Notes under the pieces: generated by a model | What the model was told of the DNA's origin: nothing | What the model saw: only the letters and a program-made list of their open reading frames with translations | Databases searched by the model: none | Part shown: piece after piece, positions 44,968 through 53,388 of the stretch | Position numbering within the stretch: position 1 is the first letter of the stretch | Layout of the letters: each line of letters opens with the position of its first letter | Position numbers and translations under genes: made by a program | Assembly: GCA_003243955.1 (NCBI GenBank) | Contig: QHCE01000082.1 | Location: 1-56,410 of the forward strand | Length of the DNA stretch: 56,410 nt | Source of the DNA: Acidimicrobiales bacterium | GTDB taxonomy: Bacteria; Actinomycetota; Actinomycetes; Mycobacteriales; QHCE01 | Reading direction: 5' to 3'

Positions 44968-45495
44968 ATGGGTCACAACTTTCGTTTTTTTGTCACGCCC
45001 GAGGAGTTTGCTTCGGTAGTTGACGCTATCGCAGAGAAGACGGGTGCGAAGCTTTGGTCCTTCCCCGAAGCGGCGATGACGGGAGGTATAAGCCAAGTCA
45101 AGTCACTGGTAGAGGGGCAGCGGAGCCTGATTTGGTTTGGCGTTCTCCCTTCAGGTTGCACTGTGTGGAACTCCTACGAAGCTGCGACGGAAGCAGGGTT
45201 CGTATGCCTTGTGCGACCAGAGGTGGATTCACCAGCCGAAACTGTTTACCTGGGCGAGGTGTTCACACCTGCCAGTAATTTCTCCGGTTCGCTGTTTTTA
45301 CCGGTGAAGCGCGCGCTGGCTAAATTGCTGGTGTGTGGCACCTTTGCCGTCTCCGACTGCGATCCTAAGGGAAAAGAGGTCAAGGGTCCAAAATGCAGCA
45401 AAGGTGCATTAGCGCTACATGAAGCCGGATATGTTATGCGACAAAGCGGTGTCGCCCTCGTGATCTACCTACCATCTTGCCCCAAGCCCATGTAA
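44968..45495 (+). CDS. Putative immunity-type protein
   Basis: 175 aa from ATG 44968. A mixed alpha/beta protein with conserved-looking glycine/tryptophan features (RSLIWFGVLPSGCTVWNSYE). No membrane segment or known family is seen. Distance of 41 bases from the preceding gene suggests the two are cotranscribed. Immunity function is inferred from the neighbourhood. Confidence 0.55.
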   Translation: MGHNFRFFVTPEEFASVVDAIAEKTGAKLWSFPEAAMTGGISQVKSLVEGQRSLIWFGVLPSGCTVWNSYEAATEAGFVCLVRPEVDSPAETVYLGEVFTPASNFSGSLFLPVKRALAKLLVCGTFAVSDCDPKGKEVKGPKCSKGALALHEAGYVMRQSGVALVIYLPSCPKPM

Positions 45496-45539
45496 TCTGC
45501 TTGCCGCGCTGTCAGCTTATGGGGAAGCCCGCACAGGAG

Positions 45540-46135
45540 TCAGCGCTCTTCCTCCGGCTGTGTGATGTGGCTGCGGTGCGGCGGCGTCTCCTTGGCTCCT
45601 TCATCGGAGCAAAGCAGCCGAGAGAGGTTCTCGGCTGCCTGCAGCCAGAGTGGTTCGACGTCGAAGATCAGGAAGTTGAGTTCTGATTGGGGGTCGTCGC
45701 CGGCTGGCGCGGTGAGCGAAACCGAGGCTGCAAGTGCGTCATCCTCGCCGCCGATCTGCCGTTCCATATCGATCACGAGTTCGACTGCCCGCCCACCGCC
45801 CATCGTCAACTTCCCGGAACGCTGAAAGCGAGCAGTTGAGATCTGAGGTCGGCAGCTCGCCCGCGGTGAGCACGTCTTTCACCACACCGCTGAAGTGGCA
45901 CACGACGGAGTAACTGACGTTGAACCACTGCTCGCCGAACGGGCTTTTAGCCCGCGATGCCATGATGGTCAGTGAACTGCCTTGTCCGATTGAGCATTCA
46001 TCACGCCGGCCGACACACTTGCGGCGCACAACGTAGGCTCCGCCGAACCACCGTGACGCAATAGGCCTGTTTCGAGGTGTCGGAGACGTACCCGTCTTCC
46101 GGGCAGACAAGACCGTGGAAGTAGTGGCTGTCCAT
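45540..46135 (-). pseudogene. Hypothetical immunity-type gene with two frameshifts
   Basis: Natural protein segments occur in three successive frames: from ATG 46135 (MDSHYFHGLVCPEDGYVSD), then VVRRKCVGRRDECSIGQG and EQWFNVSYSVVCHFSGVVKD to about 45850, and finally GGGRAVELVIDMERQIGGED to the stop at 45540. Shifts are near 46055 and 45850. The joined protein would be about 198 aa with a cysteine-rich start. No family recognised. It diverges from the gene at 46174 with a 38-base gap. Confidence 0.5.
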
Positions 46136-46173
46136 GCAGCGTACGTAGACGACTGCAGTGGGAGGATTGGGTC

Positions 46174-46572
46174 ATGGATGCGTCGTTCAGACTGAAGCAA
46201 GTCGCGGGAGGCCTGCTGCGACTTGCCGAGGTTGCGGTCCGGGTCGAGCGAGCTGAGCGAGCCGAGGTCATCGTGTCTGAGGCGGTGTTTACATGGCGGC
46301 GTGAGGTCTACAGTCCGAACGCCAGGTGGGGTGGCCCTGATGATGAGCTGCTGATCGCTGGGGCGATCGAAGGCGTGCAGTACGTGCTGGACCGATTGGA
46401 CGGATGTGACAACAACTACCAAGTAACCGTGACGAAAATCGTTGACGCTCCGGCAGACAGCACCTTCAGGGACGTAAAATTCGCTGCCGTTCGAGCAACG
46501 TGCGACGCGCTGGGCGTGGCGCTAAGCCGTCCGCCATTCATTGACCGAACCGGAGCGGTGTTTCCAGACTAG
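46174..46572 (+). CDS. Hypothetical small protein
   Basis: 132 aa from ATG 46174, preceded by GGAGG. A helical N-terminus (LRLAEVAVRVERAERAEVIV) precedes a beta-rich middle. No family recognised. It reads like the small orphan genes around it. The start is well supported by the ribosome-binding site. Confidence 0.55.
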   Translation: MDASFRLKQVAGGLLRLAEVAVRVERAERAEVIVSEAVFTWRREVYSPNARWGGPDDELLIAGAIEGVQYVLDRLDGCDNNYQVTVTKIVDAPADSTFRDVKFAAVRATCDALGVALSRPPFIDRTGAVFPD

Positions 46573-46825
46573 AGCGATCGTCCGTTGATTTTCTCCGGCC
46601 GAAGCACTGTCAGGCCGTGCCGCTTCCGGTGAAAGCCGGCCTCAGTTACCTGGCTGCGGGCCTCGGCCGCTGACGCGGCGGTGGCGGTGATCTCCGAGTG
46701 CCACGAATCGGAGTCGGGATCGCCTCTCATAGACTAGCCATCGCCGTGCCTCGTGTGCGGTGTTAGTCCGAAGTAGTCGAGTGATCCGAAGAGAATGTGG
46801 CGTAGAATCTGTGCTGAAACGCCCT

Positions 46826-46859
46826 TTGCGGCCAGGCGGAAACTTGTTATACAACAAGT
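46826..46859 (+). promoter_or_regulatory. Promoter with 18-bp palindrome
   Basis: TTGCGG (46826-46831), a 16-base spacer and TATACA (46848-46853) make a good promoter for the gene at 46919. The -10 box sits inside the perfect palindrome ACTTGTT-ATAC-AACAAGT (46842-46859), which looks like a repressor site covering the promoter. The 345-base gap before this gene holds nothing else I can support. Confidence 0.6.
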
Positions 46860-46918
46860 CAGCCCGCACAGTTACGATGACGCCAACCTGCGATGAAGAG
46901 CTGCTCGGCCGTTAGGAA

Positions 46919-47425
46919 GTGCTAGTGGTGCTTGGCATCGATCTACGTCCCTGCGGCGCCGGCCTTAAGGACCGCCTTTCGGGTGACCTTGCGGCGCTGT
47001 TTATCTACGGCAGCTTGTTGTTTCCTGAAGTTTTACGAGCTCTGCTTGGGCGTGTTCCTGACCGGGCGCCCGCGACGGCTGAGGGCTGGCGAATTGCTGG
47101 CCTTGCTGGGCGTCGCTACCCCGGTCTAGTGCCGGCATCCACGCACGCCAGCGGGTTTGTGGTCACGAGGCTTAATGTGGACGAGTGGCGTCTGCTGGAT
47201 GTGTTTGAAGATGACGCATATGAGCTTCGTCAGATCGAGCTCGACGGTCGCCGGAGCGCATTGACGTACGTTTATCCCCATGTCGATGCCCTTTCGGTGG
47301 ACTGGGACCGCGGACACTTCGCTGACCTGCATTTGGCCTCCTACGTGAAGTCATGTAGGGCATGGCGAGAGCGGTACTACAGTTCAGTCGGAAAACTTGA
47401 AGCCCACCAAAGACCCAACTCCTAG
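46919..47425 (+). CDS. Gamma-glutamylcyclotransferase-like protein
   Basis: 168 aa from GTG 46919. The substrate-binding YGSLLFPEVL at residues 30-39 opens the fold, and ASGFVVTRLNVDEWRLLDVF with its DxxE-like DDAYELRQIEL belongs to the AIG2/GGCT family, which cyclises gamma-glutamyl-peptides or releases 5-oxoproline. The catalytic glutamate is likely in the VFEDDAYELR segment. The N-terminal 25 residues are an extension. Probable substrates are gamma-glutamyl amino acids; the exact one is unknown. Confidence 0.82.
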   Translation: MLVVLGIDLRPCGAGLKDRLSGDLAALFIYGSLLFPEVLRALLGRVPDRAPATAEGWRIAGLAGRRYPGLVPASTHASGFVVTRLNVDEWRLLDVFEDDAYELRQIELDGRRSALTYVYPHVDALSVDWDRGHFADLHLASYVKSCRAWRERYYSSVGKLEAHQRPNS

Positions 47426-47548
47426 CGCGATTCGGGCCTCTTGCTCGTTTGAGGCATGGCCCCTCCACTGGTGCCGCTACGGTTTGCGGCCACGCCGCTC
47501 GTGGGTCAACGCGCCAGATTGAAATGGTCCTGTTTTGGAGGAAGATGT

Positions 47549-47813
47549 CTAGTGTCCTTTGTAGACCTGGCCGCGACCAGCGACTTTTACCACGTCCACC
47601 ACAAGCCGGTCATCGTAAATGTCGTAGATCACGCGCCAATCCCCGACACGTAGTCGCCACTCGTCAAGGTCGGTACCTTCCATCCTTCGGATACGGCGGG
47701 CGAGGATTTTCGGCAAGGGACAAGATTGCGGCGTCGATACGTTTACGCACTACCGAATCGAGCTTTTTCAATTGTTTGACCGCACGGGGCCGGATCTCGG
47801 TGCGGTAGGTCAC
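47549..47813 (-). pseudogene. RelE-type toxin, frameshifted
   Basis: GTG 47813 overlaps the antitoxin stop. The first part (VTYRTEIRPRAVKQLKKLD, RKRIDAAILSLAENPRPP) is in one frame and ends at TGA in the region of RYRP. The second (RMEGTDLDEWRLRVGDWRVI, VVDVVKVAGRGQVYKGH) is in another, ending at TAG 47549-47551, so one indel near 47693 breaks the gene. The two parts together match an intact RelE toxin. It is the second broken RelE in this window. Confidence 0.75.
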
Positions 47814-48085
47814 GACAGACCCAACTCCTCCCGCACCCGCTCATACGGCACGGACGGCTCGGCACGGGCACTCTCGGCGTCGAGGATGTCCTGTGCGTCT
47901 TCAAGAGCGTCGAGAGTCTGGAAACGGGCCTCGCTCATCACCACATAACGGTGACCTTCCTCGTCGACCAACCGCGCGACCTCGCCCTCGTCGGCCAGTC
48001 GGCCGGCGCGTTCCCATGGCGAGGGCGGCGGCAACTTGATCACACCGCCTTGCTCCGGTACATCGTGAGCTTGAGTGATCGTCAT
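47810..48085 (-). CDS. RelB/Phd-like antitoxin
   Basis: 91 aa from ATG 48085; the frame is open to 48112. N-terminal residues include a small beta hairpin and the DEEGHRYVVMSEARFQTLDA motif of Phd/YefM-type antitoxins, with an alpha-helical end (DILDAESARAEPSVPYERVR). It is coupled to the RelE remnant (overlap of 4 bases). Because the toxin is broken, this antitoxin is probably a leftover that could protect against related toxins. Confidence 0.75.
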   Translation of the reverse strand: MTITQAHDVPEQGGVIKLPPPSPWERAGRLADEGEVARLVDEEGHRYVVMSEARFQTLDALEDAQDILDAESARAEPSVPYERVREELGLS

Positions 48086-48108
48086 AGCATCAGCATATCC
48101 GGCGCTGT

Positions 48109-48402
48109 TCACAATGTCCTGTCGCTATCGGTTGGCGGTTTCGGTGCCAGATCAAAGCGGGTGCGTTTCTCAGCGCTGATTGCGCCGAGCTTTTCCAAAC
48201 GGGCTAAGATCGCTCCGACTTGCCTACCAAACTCCTCTGACAAGGACTGGACTGACGTTCCCTCGGCAAAGCGATGTAAGAGCTCTTGCTCGTCAGCGCT
48301 GGGCCACGGTTTGTAGGCATTCTGATGTTTCAGGCGGATCTCGGCGACGTCGTTCCTATGCTGCTCGCTCCCCGCAGAGTGAAGGTCAACCAGGCCAGAC
48401 AT
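48109..48402 (-). CDS. Myb/HTH-like small protein
   Basis: 97 aa from ATG 48402. The centre has YKPWPSADEQELLHRFAEG, then LSEEFGRQVGAILARLEKLG, which follows the tryptophan/helix-turn-helix pattern of Myb-like DNA-binding domains found in helicase C-termini and resolvases. No enzyme domain is attached. Possibly a DNA-binding regulator or a fragment of a larger protein. It is followed by the RelB antitoxin on the same strand. Confidence 0.5.
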   Translation of the reverse strand: MSGLVDLHSAGSEQHRNDVAEIRLKHQNAYKPWPSADEQELLHRFAEGTSVQSLSEEFGRQVGAILARLEKLGAISAEKRTRFDLAPKPPTDSDRTL

Positions 48403-48422
48403 GAAGCAGCCAACAGCGGATG

Positions 48423-48668
48423 CTAACGCCTCCAGATCGTCCAGTTGTATTTCCCCCTGAGCTGACTTAGTACCTCACCATCGGGCGTCAGCGCGAGAAA
48501 TTCCAAATGGAGCTCAGCATCACCTGTGGCCGTAAACTCGTACTGACGTTTTGCTATTGAGAATCGACGCAGTACCTGTGTGCCAACCGTTGAGTCCTGA
48601 TTTGCTAACAATCCGTTATCAGTCATGAGATCTACTTTAGAAGCATCAGTGCTCAGATCGTCGTTCAA
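48423..48668 (-). CDS. Hypothetical small protein
   Basis: 81 aa from TTG 48668, overlapping the stop of the upstream small gene by 4 bases; ATG 48626 is an alternative start (67 aa). Residues 30-75 form a beta-rich core (RRFSIAKRQYEFTATGDAEL). No family recognised. Tight spacing suggests an operon with the gene upstream. Confidence 0.4.
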   Translation of the reverse strand: MNDDLSTDASKVDLMTDNGLLANQDSTVGTQVLRRFSIAKRQYEFTATGDAELHLEFLALTPDGEVLSQLRGKYNWTIWRR

Positions 48669-48913
48669 CTTTGAAATGTGTACTGCTTCGAGTGGCCGTC
48701 AAGCGTCATACGTGGATTTCTGAGGTCTGCTGCGTCACTGGAGTGGGAGGTATCCGAGCGATCATCCAGAACGAGCCCTCTGTTGTCTTCCTCGGTGCTG
48801 TCGGAAGGTTCTTGGTTTTCGGCGTTGGCAACGCGTCGTCGCCTGGGTTGATCAGCGAGAAGATGGAGCGTGATTGACTCTGTGAGCTCGGTCAGATACA
48901 ACGTGCCTTCCAC
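48665..48913 (-). CDS. Hypothetical small acidic protein
   Basis: 82 aa from GTG 48913. It begins TLYLTELTESITLHLLADQP and then is acidic and serine/aspartate-rich, with a low-complexity middle. No family recognised; possibly a short leftover. Immediately upstream is the truncated copy of the gene at 50685-51284. Confidence 0.35.
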   Translation of the reverse strand: MEGTLYLTELTESITLHLLADQPRRRRVANAENQEPSDSTEEDNRGLVLDDRSDTSHSSDAADLRNPRMTLDGHSKQYTFQS

Positions 48914-48936
48914 TATGACTTATCCTGCCTGCCGAC

Positions 48937-49263
48937 TCAGTTCCATGGTTGCCCTTCCAGCCGTGGCCCAGCCCTGACACTTCCGTTCGCCGGATCCACA
49001 ATGATGGAGGCCGGGGAGTCTTGGAGCATGTCAACGGTGCAGTGAATGCTGTCCCCGTTCGCTTCGGTAATCCGTAGGCCATCTGCGGCTAATCGTTTTG
49101 TGCGCCATTTGACCCCTTCGGGCCCGATCGCGACGATGTCAATGTACCCGGCAAGGAGCAGCAGAGAAGCGCCTGGTACGGGTACGGCCTGATTCACGTC
49201 ATCGTGCGCCATGACCGCGTTTGAGTTGGACGCATCGACTTCAGTCACCGGTAACAGCAGCAC
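48937..49263 (-). pseudogene. Truncated copy of the gene at 50685-51284
   Basis: The protein from about residue 10 on (VMAHDDVNQAVPVPGASLLL, VKWRTKRLAADGLRITEANG) repeats the C-terminal 95 residues of the 199-aa protein encoded at 50685-51284. The N-terminal half is missing; the frame begins at GTG 49263, next to the fic leader. The two copies are in the same direction on either side of fic, so duplication or recombination around that gene is likely. Confidence 0.7.
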
Positions 49264-49278
49264 CTTTTGCGGCTCTAC

Positions 49279-49312
49279 CCAACTATAGTACGAATATCCG
49301 TACCGTAGTTGG
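49279..49312. promoter_or_regulatory. 14-bp imperfect inverted repeat before fic
   Basis: CCAACTATAGTACG (49279-49292) and CGTACCGTAGTTGG (49299-49312) pair at 12 of 14 positions around a 6-base centre. It may be an operator. It lies about 110 bases before the fic start, on the edge of the truncated gene copy. Confidence 0.5.
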
Positions 49313-49350
49313 CATCGCCTTACGTTTCCGTGCTCGGCCAGCCCCCTCCC

Positions 49351-49388
49351 TTACCATCAGCTACTGCACAGATGATGGTAAGATTTTT
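49351..49388 (+). terminator. Attenuator-like hairpin and T-run ahead of fic
   Basis: TTACCATCA (49351-49359) pairs exactly with TGATGGTAA (49373-49381), then GATTTTTT ends one base before ATG 49390 of fic. The stem is AU-rich and weak, but the layout is that of a Rho-independent terminator just in front of the coding region. It could end incoming transcripts or act as an attenuator. Confidence 0.55.
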
Positions 49389-49389
49389 T

Positions 49390-50598
49390 ATGCCTTCAGT
49401 ACCAGCCGAGTCCAGTGCTTGGCCATGTGTCAGCTGGGAATCCCGCAGCTGGACACCCTCGGTCTCTTCCGATGCGCTCTCGCGCAGAGCGCATAAGCGT
49501 CACCAGGGGCCCTATCGGGCCGCCCTCGTTGAGACGATCGCTGATGCGCACCCGTACCTGCCGAATGCTGTTGCTGCGCTCGCCGCTGAAGCGTCGGCTG
49601 CGATCGCGCGTTTCGACGCCGAAGTTGGTGCAGAGGTTGTGCCCTTCGCGACAGTGCTGCTGAGATCGGAATCGGCGGCATCATCGATGATTGAGAATCT
49701 TACGTCGGGCACCAAGGCCATTGTGCTGGCTGAAATGGGCAGCCGCGACAAACATAATGCTACCGAGATCGTCGGCAACGTGGCTGCTATGAAAGCCGCA
49801 ATCAATCTGGCCGACCGGCTCGACACCGCGGCCATCCTCGCTATGCACGACGCGCTGATGCGCAACTACGCCCCAGCTATCGCCGGAAAATGGCGTCGGC
49901 AGCAGGTTTGGATCGGCGGAGACTGCGTTGGACCACATGGCGCGATGTTCGTTCCGCCGCATCACGACCATATAGCTCACCTGATTGACGATTTTGTGGC
50001 CTTTACCCGACGGACCGATTTGCCGGTGCTCACCCATGCCGCTATTGCTCACGCCCAGTTTGAGACCATTCACCCTTTTAGCGATGGCAACGGCCGCACC
50101 GGCCGTGCTCTGGTTCACGCGATGCTGCGTGGTCACGGTTTGACACGGAAGGTCACCGTACCGGTCTCGGCTGGACTCTTGGGCGATACGAACGCGTATT
50201 TTCACGCTCTCACGGCGTACCGAAACGGAGATCTGGAGCCAATCGTGACCATGATGGCTAACGCCTCATTCGCTGCGATCGATAACGGTCGCCGGCTTGT
50301 CACCGAGCTGCATGAGGTGCGCGCTAGTTGGAACGGCCGGGTAAATGCTCGCCGTGGGGCTATGGTGTGGCGGCTAGCTGAACTATTGCTGCGTCAACCA
50401 GTTGTGGATACCGCAATGGTTGCCGCAGAACTGGGTATCTCACCAGATAACGCTGCGCGACCGATTACCCCCTTGGTTCGGGCGGGTGTGCTGACGGAGT
50501 TCACGGGCTTTGCCCGTAACCGTATGTGGCAGTCACAGGAGGTTCTCGCGGCACTTGATGGTTTTGCCGCGCGAGCAATCAGCCGCACGGCCGACTGA
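49390..50598 (+). CDS. Fic-domain AMP transferase with inhibitory helix
   Basis: 402 aa from ATG 49390; earlier starts in frame (down to TTG 49309) lie in the terminator and repeat region. The catalytic loop HPFSDGNGRTGR (His and the phosphate-binding DGNGR) is near residue 230. The inhibitory motif is present as SSMIEN near residue 100 ((S/T)xxxE(G/N)), which makes this a self-inhibited class II Fic that adds AMP or another nucleotide to protein hydroxyls when relieved. A winged-helix-like C-terminal domain follows. The N-terminal 35 residues are disordered-looking. It lies between direct copies of another gene. Confidence 0.88.
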   Translation: MPSVPAESSAWPCVSWESRSWTPSVSSDALSRRAHKRHQGPYRAALVETIADAHPYLPNAVAALAAEASAAIARFDAEVGAEVVPFATVLLRSESAASSMIENLTSGTKAIVLAEMGSRDKHNATEIVGNVAAMKAAINLADRLDTAAILAMHDALMRNYAPAIAGKWRRQQVWIGGDCVGPHGAMFVPPHHDHIAHLIDDFVAFTRRTDLPVLTHAAIAHAQFETIHPFSDGNGRTGRALVHAMLRGHGLTRKVTVPVSAGLLGDTNAYFHALTAYRNGDLEPIVTMMANASFAAIDNGRRLVTELHEVRASWNGRVNARRGAMVWRLAELLLRQPVVDTAMVAAELGISPDNAARPITPLVRAGVLTEFTGFARNRMWQSQEVLAALDGFAARAISRTAD

Positions 50599-50684
50599 GC
50601 AAGCAGGCTCCGCGAGTCTTGCTCTGGGTAGCCGACTGAGGTTCCCCTAGGATCGTGGAAGCGTTAGCTATAAGGAGTGCGATG

Positions 50685-51284
50685 TCACAGAAGCGGCCCG
50701 GCCCTAACCTTTCCGCTCGCCGGGTCCACGATGATGGAGGCCAGGGAGCCGTCGAGTGCGTCAATGGTGCAGTAGATAGCGTCAGCGCTCGCCTCCGTGA
50801 TCCGGAGACCATCTGCGGCTAATCGCTGCGTGCGCCACTTGACCCCATCGGGACCGATCGCGACGATGTCGGTGTAACCGGCAAGGAGTAGCAGAGAAGC
50901 GCCAGATACTGGGACGGCCTGATTCACTTCATCGTGCGCCATGACCGCATCGGAACCTGGCACGTCAACACGCACGAGATATGCCTGGCCGGCCACTACC
51001 GCGCACATTTGGGTAGGTGCAGGTCCAGCGAAGACACCCCTCGCACCGCCGAGCCCGCCTGCAGGGAACACGCCGATCCACTCCGGCGAAAACGTCGGCA
51101 TAACGTGCACCACGAGCGGAGCGCCCCATCGAGAAATCACTTCCCGCTGCACTTGGCCATCAGAGCCGAATCCGAATACCGGGCAGCGCCAGTCACCGTC
51201 GGACGGAAACTCTGGATCGATCTCCACTCGGTAGGCAGGATTGAAGTCGAGGTGATGGAACGTTCGGCCGCCTTCGCTATGCAT
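50685..51284 (-). CDS. Hypothetical protein, partly duplicated
   Basis: 199 aa from ATG 51284. The first half carries EIDPEFPSDGDWRCPVFGFG and conserved-looking glycine/proline turns; the second half is the repeated unit with VMAHDEVNQAVPVSGASLLL and VKWRTQRLAADGLRIT. No domain recognised. Its second half recurs at 48937-49263, with fic between the copies. It is probably an accessory gene with an immunity-type or regulatory role, but this is a guess. Confidence 0.6.
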   Translation of the reverse strand: MHSEGGRTFHHLDFNPAYRVEIDPEFPSDGDWRCPVFGFGSDGQVQREVISRWGAPLVVHVMPTFSPEWIGVFPAGGLGGARGVFAGPAPTQMCAVVAGQAYLVRVDVPGSDAVMAHDEVNQAVPVSGASLLLLAGYTDIVAIGPDGVKWRTQRLAADGLRITEASADAIYCTIDALDGSLASIIVDPASGKVRAGPLL

Positions 51285-51558
51285 GCCTTGATTGTGTCAA
51301 CGGCGGGCGACGCCACAAGCATCAGGCGGTTCAAGCATGTCCGTTACTGTCAGCCGCAGCCTTATAGGCGGCTCACGGTCGGCTCACGGTCGGCACTGCG
51401 TCAGGTGATTGTGATTCGGTTGCGGCGCGGCATTGCTAGATACGCCACGCTGCTGTAGACAGGGCTTGAGACAGTGTGTCTGAAGTTGCAGGATTGCAGT
51501 AATTGCTTGGGGCGTAAGGAAATATCACAATGTTCGTGAGACAGGGGGACTCAGGTAC
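51285..51558. other. Intergenic region with an 11-bp tandem repeat
   Basis: 274 bases without a convincing gene. GCTCACGGTCG occurs twice in a row at 51371-51392. The rest leads to the methyltransferase start, preceded by AGGGGGACTCAGGT, whose purine-rich part is the likely ribosome-binding site. Confidence 0.5.
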
Positions 51559-52221
51559 ATGAAGGTTGTCACACCATTGAAGTCGGTGAATTTGCCCGGT
51601 ATTGATGACTACGCCGCGCAACACACCACACCTGACCCGGCTGCCATGACTGCTTTAGTCTCCGAGACGTATGAGACTCTTGATCTGCCTGAAATGCTGT
51701 CGGGCCCTGTGGTGGCACGGCTATTACAGACCCTGGTCCATGCAATTAGACCGCAGCTCGTGGTCGATGTCGGTACATACAGCGGATATTCCGCGCTCTC
51801 AATGGCCGCTGCTTTGCCGCCGGGTGGCCGCATCGTGACCTGCGAGCTTGACGCTGGCCGAGCTGGCGTGGCGCGTCGGCATATCGACGCTAGCCCCTAC
51901 GCCGATCGGATCACTCTGGCGACTGGTCGGGCGCTGCAGACGCTCAGCTCGCTAGAGGGGCCGTTCGATTTCGTCTTCATTGACGCGGACAAAGTGTCCT
52001 ACTACGACTACTTTCAAGCCGCGCTGCGCAAGCTTGCACCTCACGGCCTGATCGCCTGCGACAACACACTGCGCGAGGGCGAGATACTCAACCCCGACAC
52101 CGACGACTCCGGAACCCGTGCCATGTGTGCGTTTAACGATGCGGTAGTCAACGATCCGCGAGTATCGTGCGTGCTGTTGCCCGTGCGCGACGGAATCAGC
52201 TTAATCAGACCAGTCTCCTAG
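51559..52221 (+). CDS. Class I SAM-dependent O-methyltransferase (COMT-like)
   Basis: 220 aa from ATG 51559. Motif I is VVDVGTYSGYSALSMAAALP near residues 71-90. A second set, VTCELDAGRAGVARRHID and DFVFIDADKVSYYDYFQAAL, with metal-coordinating aspartates, follows the catechol/caffeoyl-CoA O-methyltransferase pattern. These enzymes methylate small phenolic or hydroxylated substrates using a divalent metal. Only 8 bases separate it from the next gene, so they form an operon; the neighbour's function is unknown, and the substrate is not identifiable. Confidence 0.9.
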   Translation: MKVVTPLKSVNLPGIDDYAAQHTTPDPAAMTALVSETYETLDLPEMLSGPVVARLLQTLVHAIRPQLVVDVGTYSGYSALSMAAALPPGGRIVTCELDAGRAGVARRHIDASPYADRITLATGRALQTLSSLEGPFDFVFIDADKVSYYDYFQAALRKLAPHGLIACDNTLREGEILNPDTDDSGTRAMCAFNDAVVNDPRVSCVLLPVRDGISLIRPVS

Positions 52222-52229
52222 CAGGAGAT

Positions 52230-53375
52230 ATGGCTATGAATGGTTGCCCAAGGCAGATTCCGGTGGCGATTCTTCCCGATCCATCCGAACCACTGCCGCC
52301 GCCTCGGCTCGACTTGGTGGCTTATCTACTCGCCGCGCAGACTTGTGGTGAACTGACTGAAGTCTGTAAGTCTTTGCGGGCGGGTGCCCGTTGGAGCCGT
52401 GTGGCCGAGGCGGCTCTCAAGGCAGCTGCCAACTCCAGTCAGAAGCTGGCCCAGATGCTTGTAGCGAGCGCCACGCCGATATCGGACAGCTCGGTCTCAG
52501 ACATCAATCCGATTCGGTCTTATTTTGCGGTGCGTAGCGCAGCCCTGTCCGCGCAGCAGGCAGCAGCTCAGGAAGCTGTCGTGATTGCTTGGGGCCTGGC
52601 AGATCTTTTGTGCGCACCGGTGGAGCGGGACGATCTTCTCGCCGAGCTGACGGCATTTCGCGCGGTGTTCCAGGATTTTTTGCTGAACGAGCCGAGCAGG
52701 AAATCCTCTCCTGTTGTTGAGCGCAAGCCCCTGTCGGCGGGTAGCGCCAGCAGAGGTTCCGCCGCGGAGCGTTGGGTAGTGGGTCATCAGGTGTACTTGA
52801 TGCTCAACGTTCGGGCGACAACGACGATCCACCTTGCGCTGCGGGCGCTGAACCAGGACCGGCCTGTTGATGCCGTTAAACATCTGACCACTGCGGCCGG
52901 TTACGTACGGGGTTTCACCGGGGCGATGGGTCATGCTGGAGCAATGCCAGGTGTGGTGTACCGGCAGAAGGTGCGTCCCACTATGGCGCCTCCAGCTGTG
53001 TCGGTACCGCTCACTGGCCGCATGCACAAGGAGCACCGCGCTTTTCGGGCCGCGCTCACCCAGCTGTTGAAGGTCTGTGGGGAGTCGGCTACTGAGCTAG
53101 CTGACAAAGACCCGTCGCTAGCCTGGGCCCGGATGGCGCTCTTGGAAGCGGATTTGGCCGACATCCAACGACATGTGCTGCTCGCCGAGGCTCTGGTGGG
53201 TGAAGATCGTTCGCTGGTGCAACGCCGCGATTCCGACAGCGCTGTGCGTATGCTCCGGGAGATGCACCTCCTCCGGGAAGCACAGTACCGCTCGCTGCTT
53301 GCGTTTGAAGACAATGTGGTAGCGGCGAGCTTAGGCATTGCCCGCGGTCGCGCTGCGGCAGCATCGGTGTGGTGA
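52230..53375 (+). CDS. Hypothetical helical protein in operon with methyltransferase
   Basis: 381 aa from ATG 52230, AGGAGA 6 bases before; the frame extends upstream into the methyltransferase end. The chain is almost entirely helical, with repeated alanine/leucine heptads (NSSQKLAQMLVAS, AAQEAVVIAWGLADLLCAP, LREMHLLREAQYRSLLAFED). HKEHRAFRAALTQLLKVCG and the histidine-containing HQVYLMLNVRATTTIHL segments could hold metal or heme ligands. Not recognised; the fusion of a helical bundle and a methyltransferase partner is seen in some natural-product pathways. It ends 13 bases before polA. Confidence 0.6.
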   Translation: MAMNGCPRQIPVAILPDPSEPLPPPRLDLVAYLLAAQTCGELTEVCKSLRAGARWSRVAEAALKAAANSSQKLAQMLVASATPISDSSVSDINPIRSYFAVRSAALSAQQAAAQEAVVIAWGLADLLCAPVERDDLLAELTAFRAVFQDFLLNEPSRKSSPVVERKPLSAGSASRGSAAERWVVGHQVYLMLNVRATTTIHLALRALNQDRPVDAVKHLTTAAGYVRGFTGAMGHAGAMPGVVYRQKVRPTMAPPAVSVPLTGRMHKEHRAFRAALTQLLKVCGESATELADKDPSLAWARMALLEADLADIQRHVLLAEALVGEDRSLVQRRDSDSAVRMLREMHLLREAQYRSLLAFEDNVVAASLGIARGRAAAASVW

Positions 53376-53388
53376 CTACGCTCGGAGG

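Noticed and set aside
47449-47808. Plus-strand frame over the second RelE gene
   Set aside because: Opposite to a frame that matches RelE closely; no homologue-like features.
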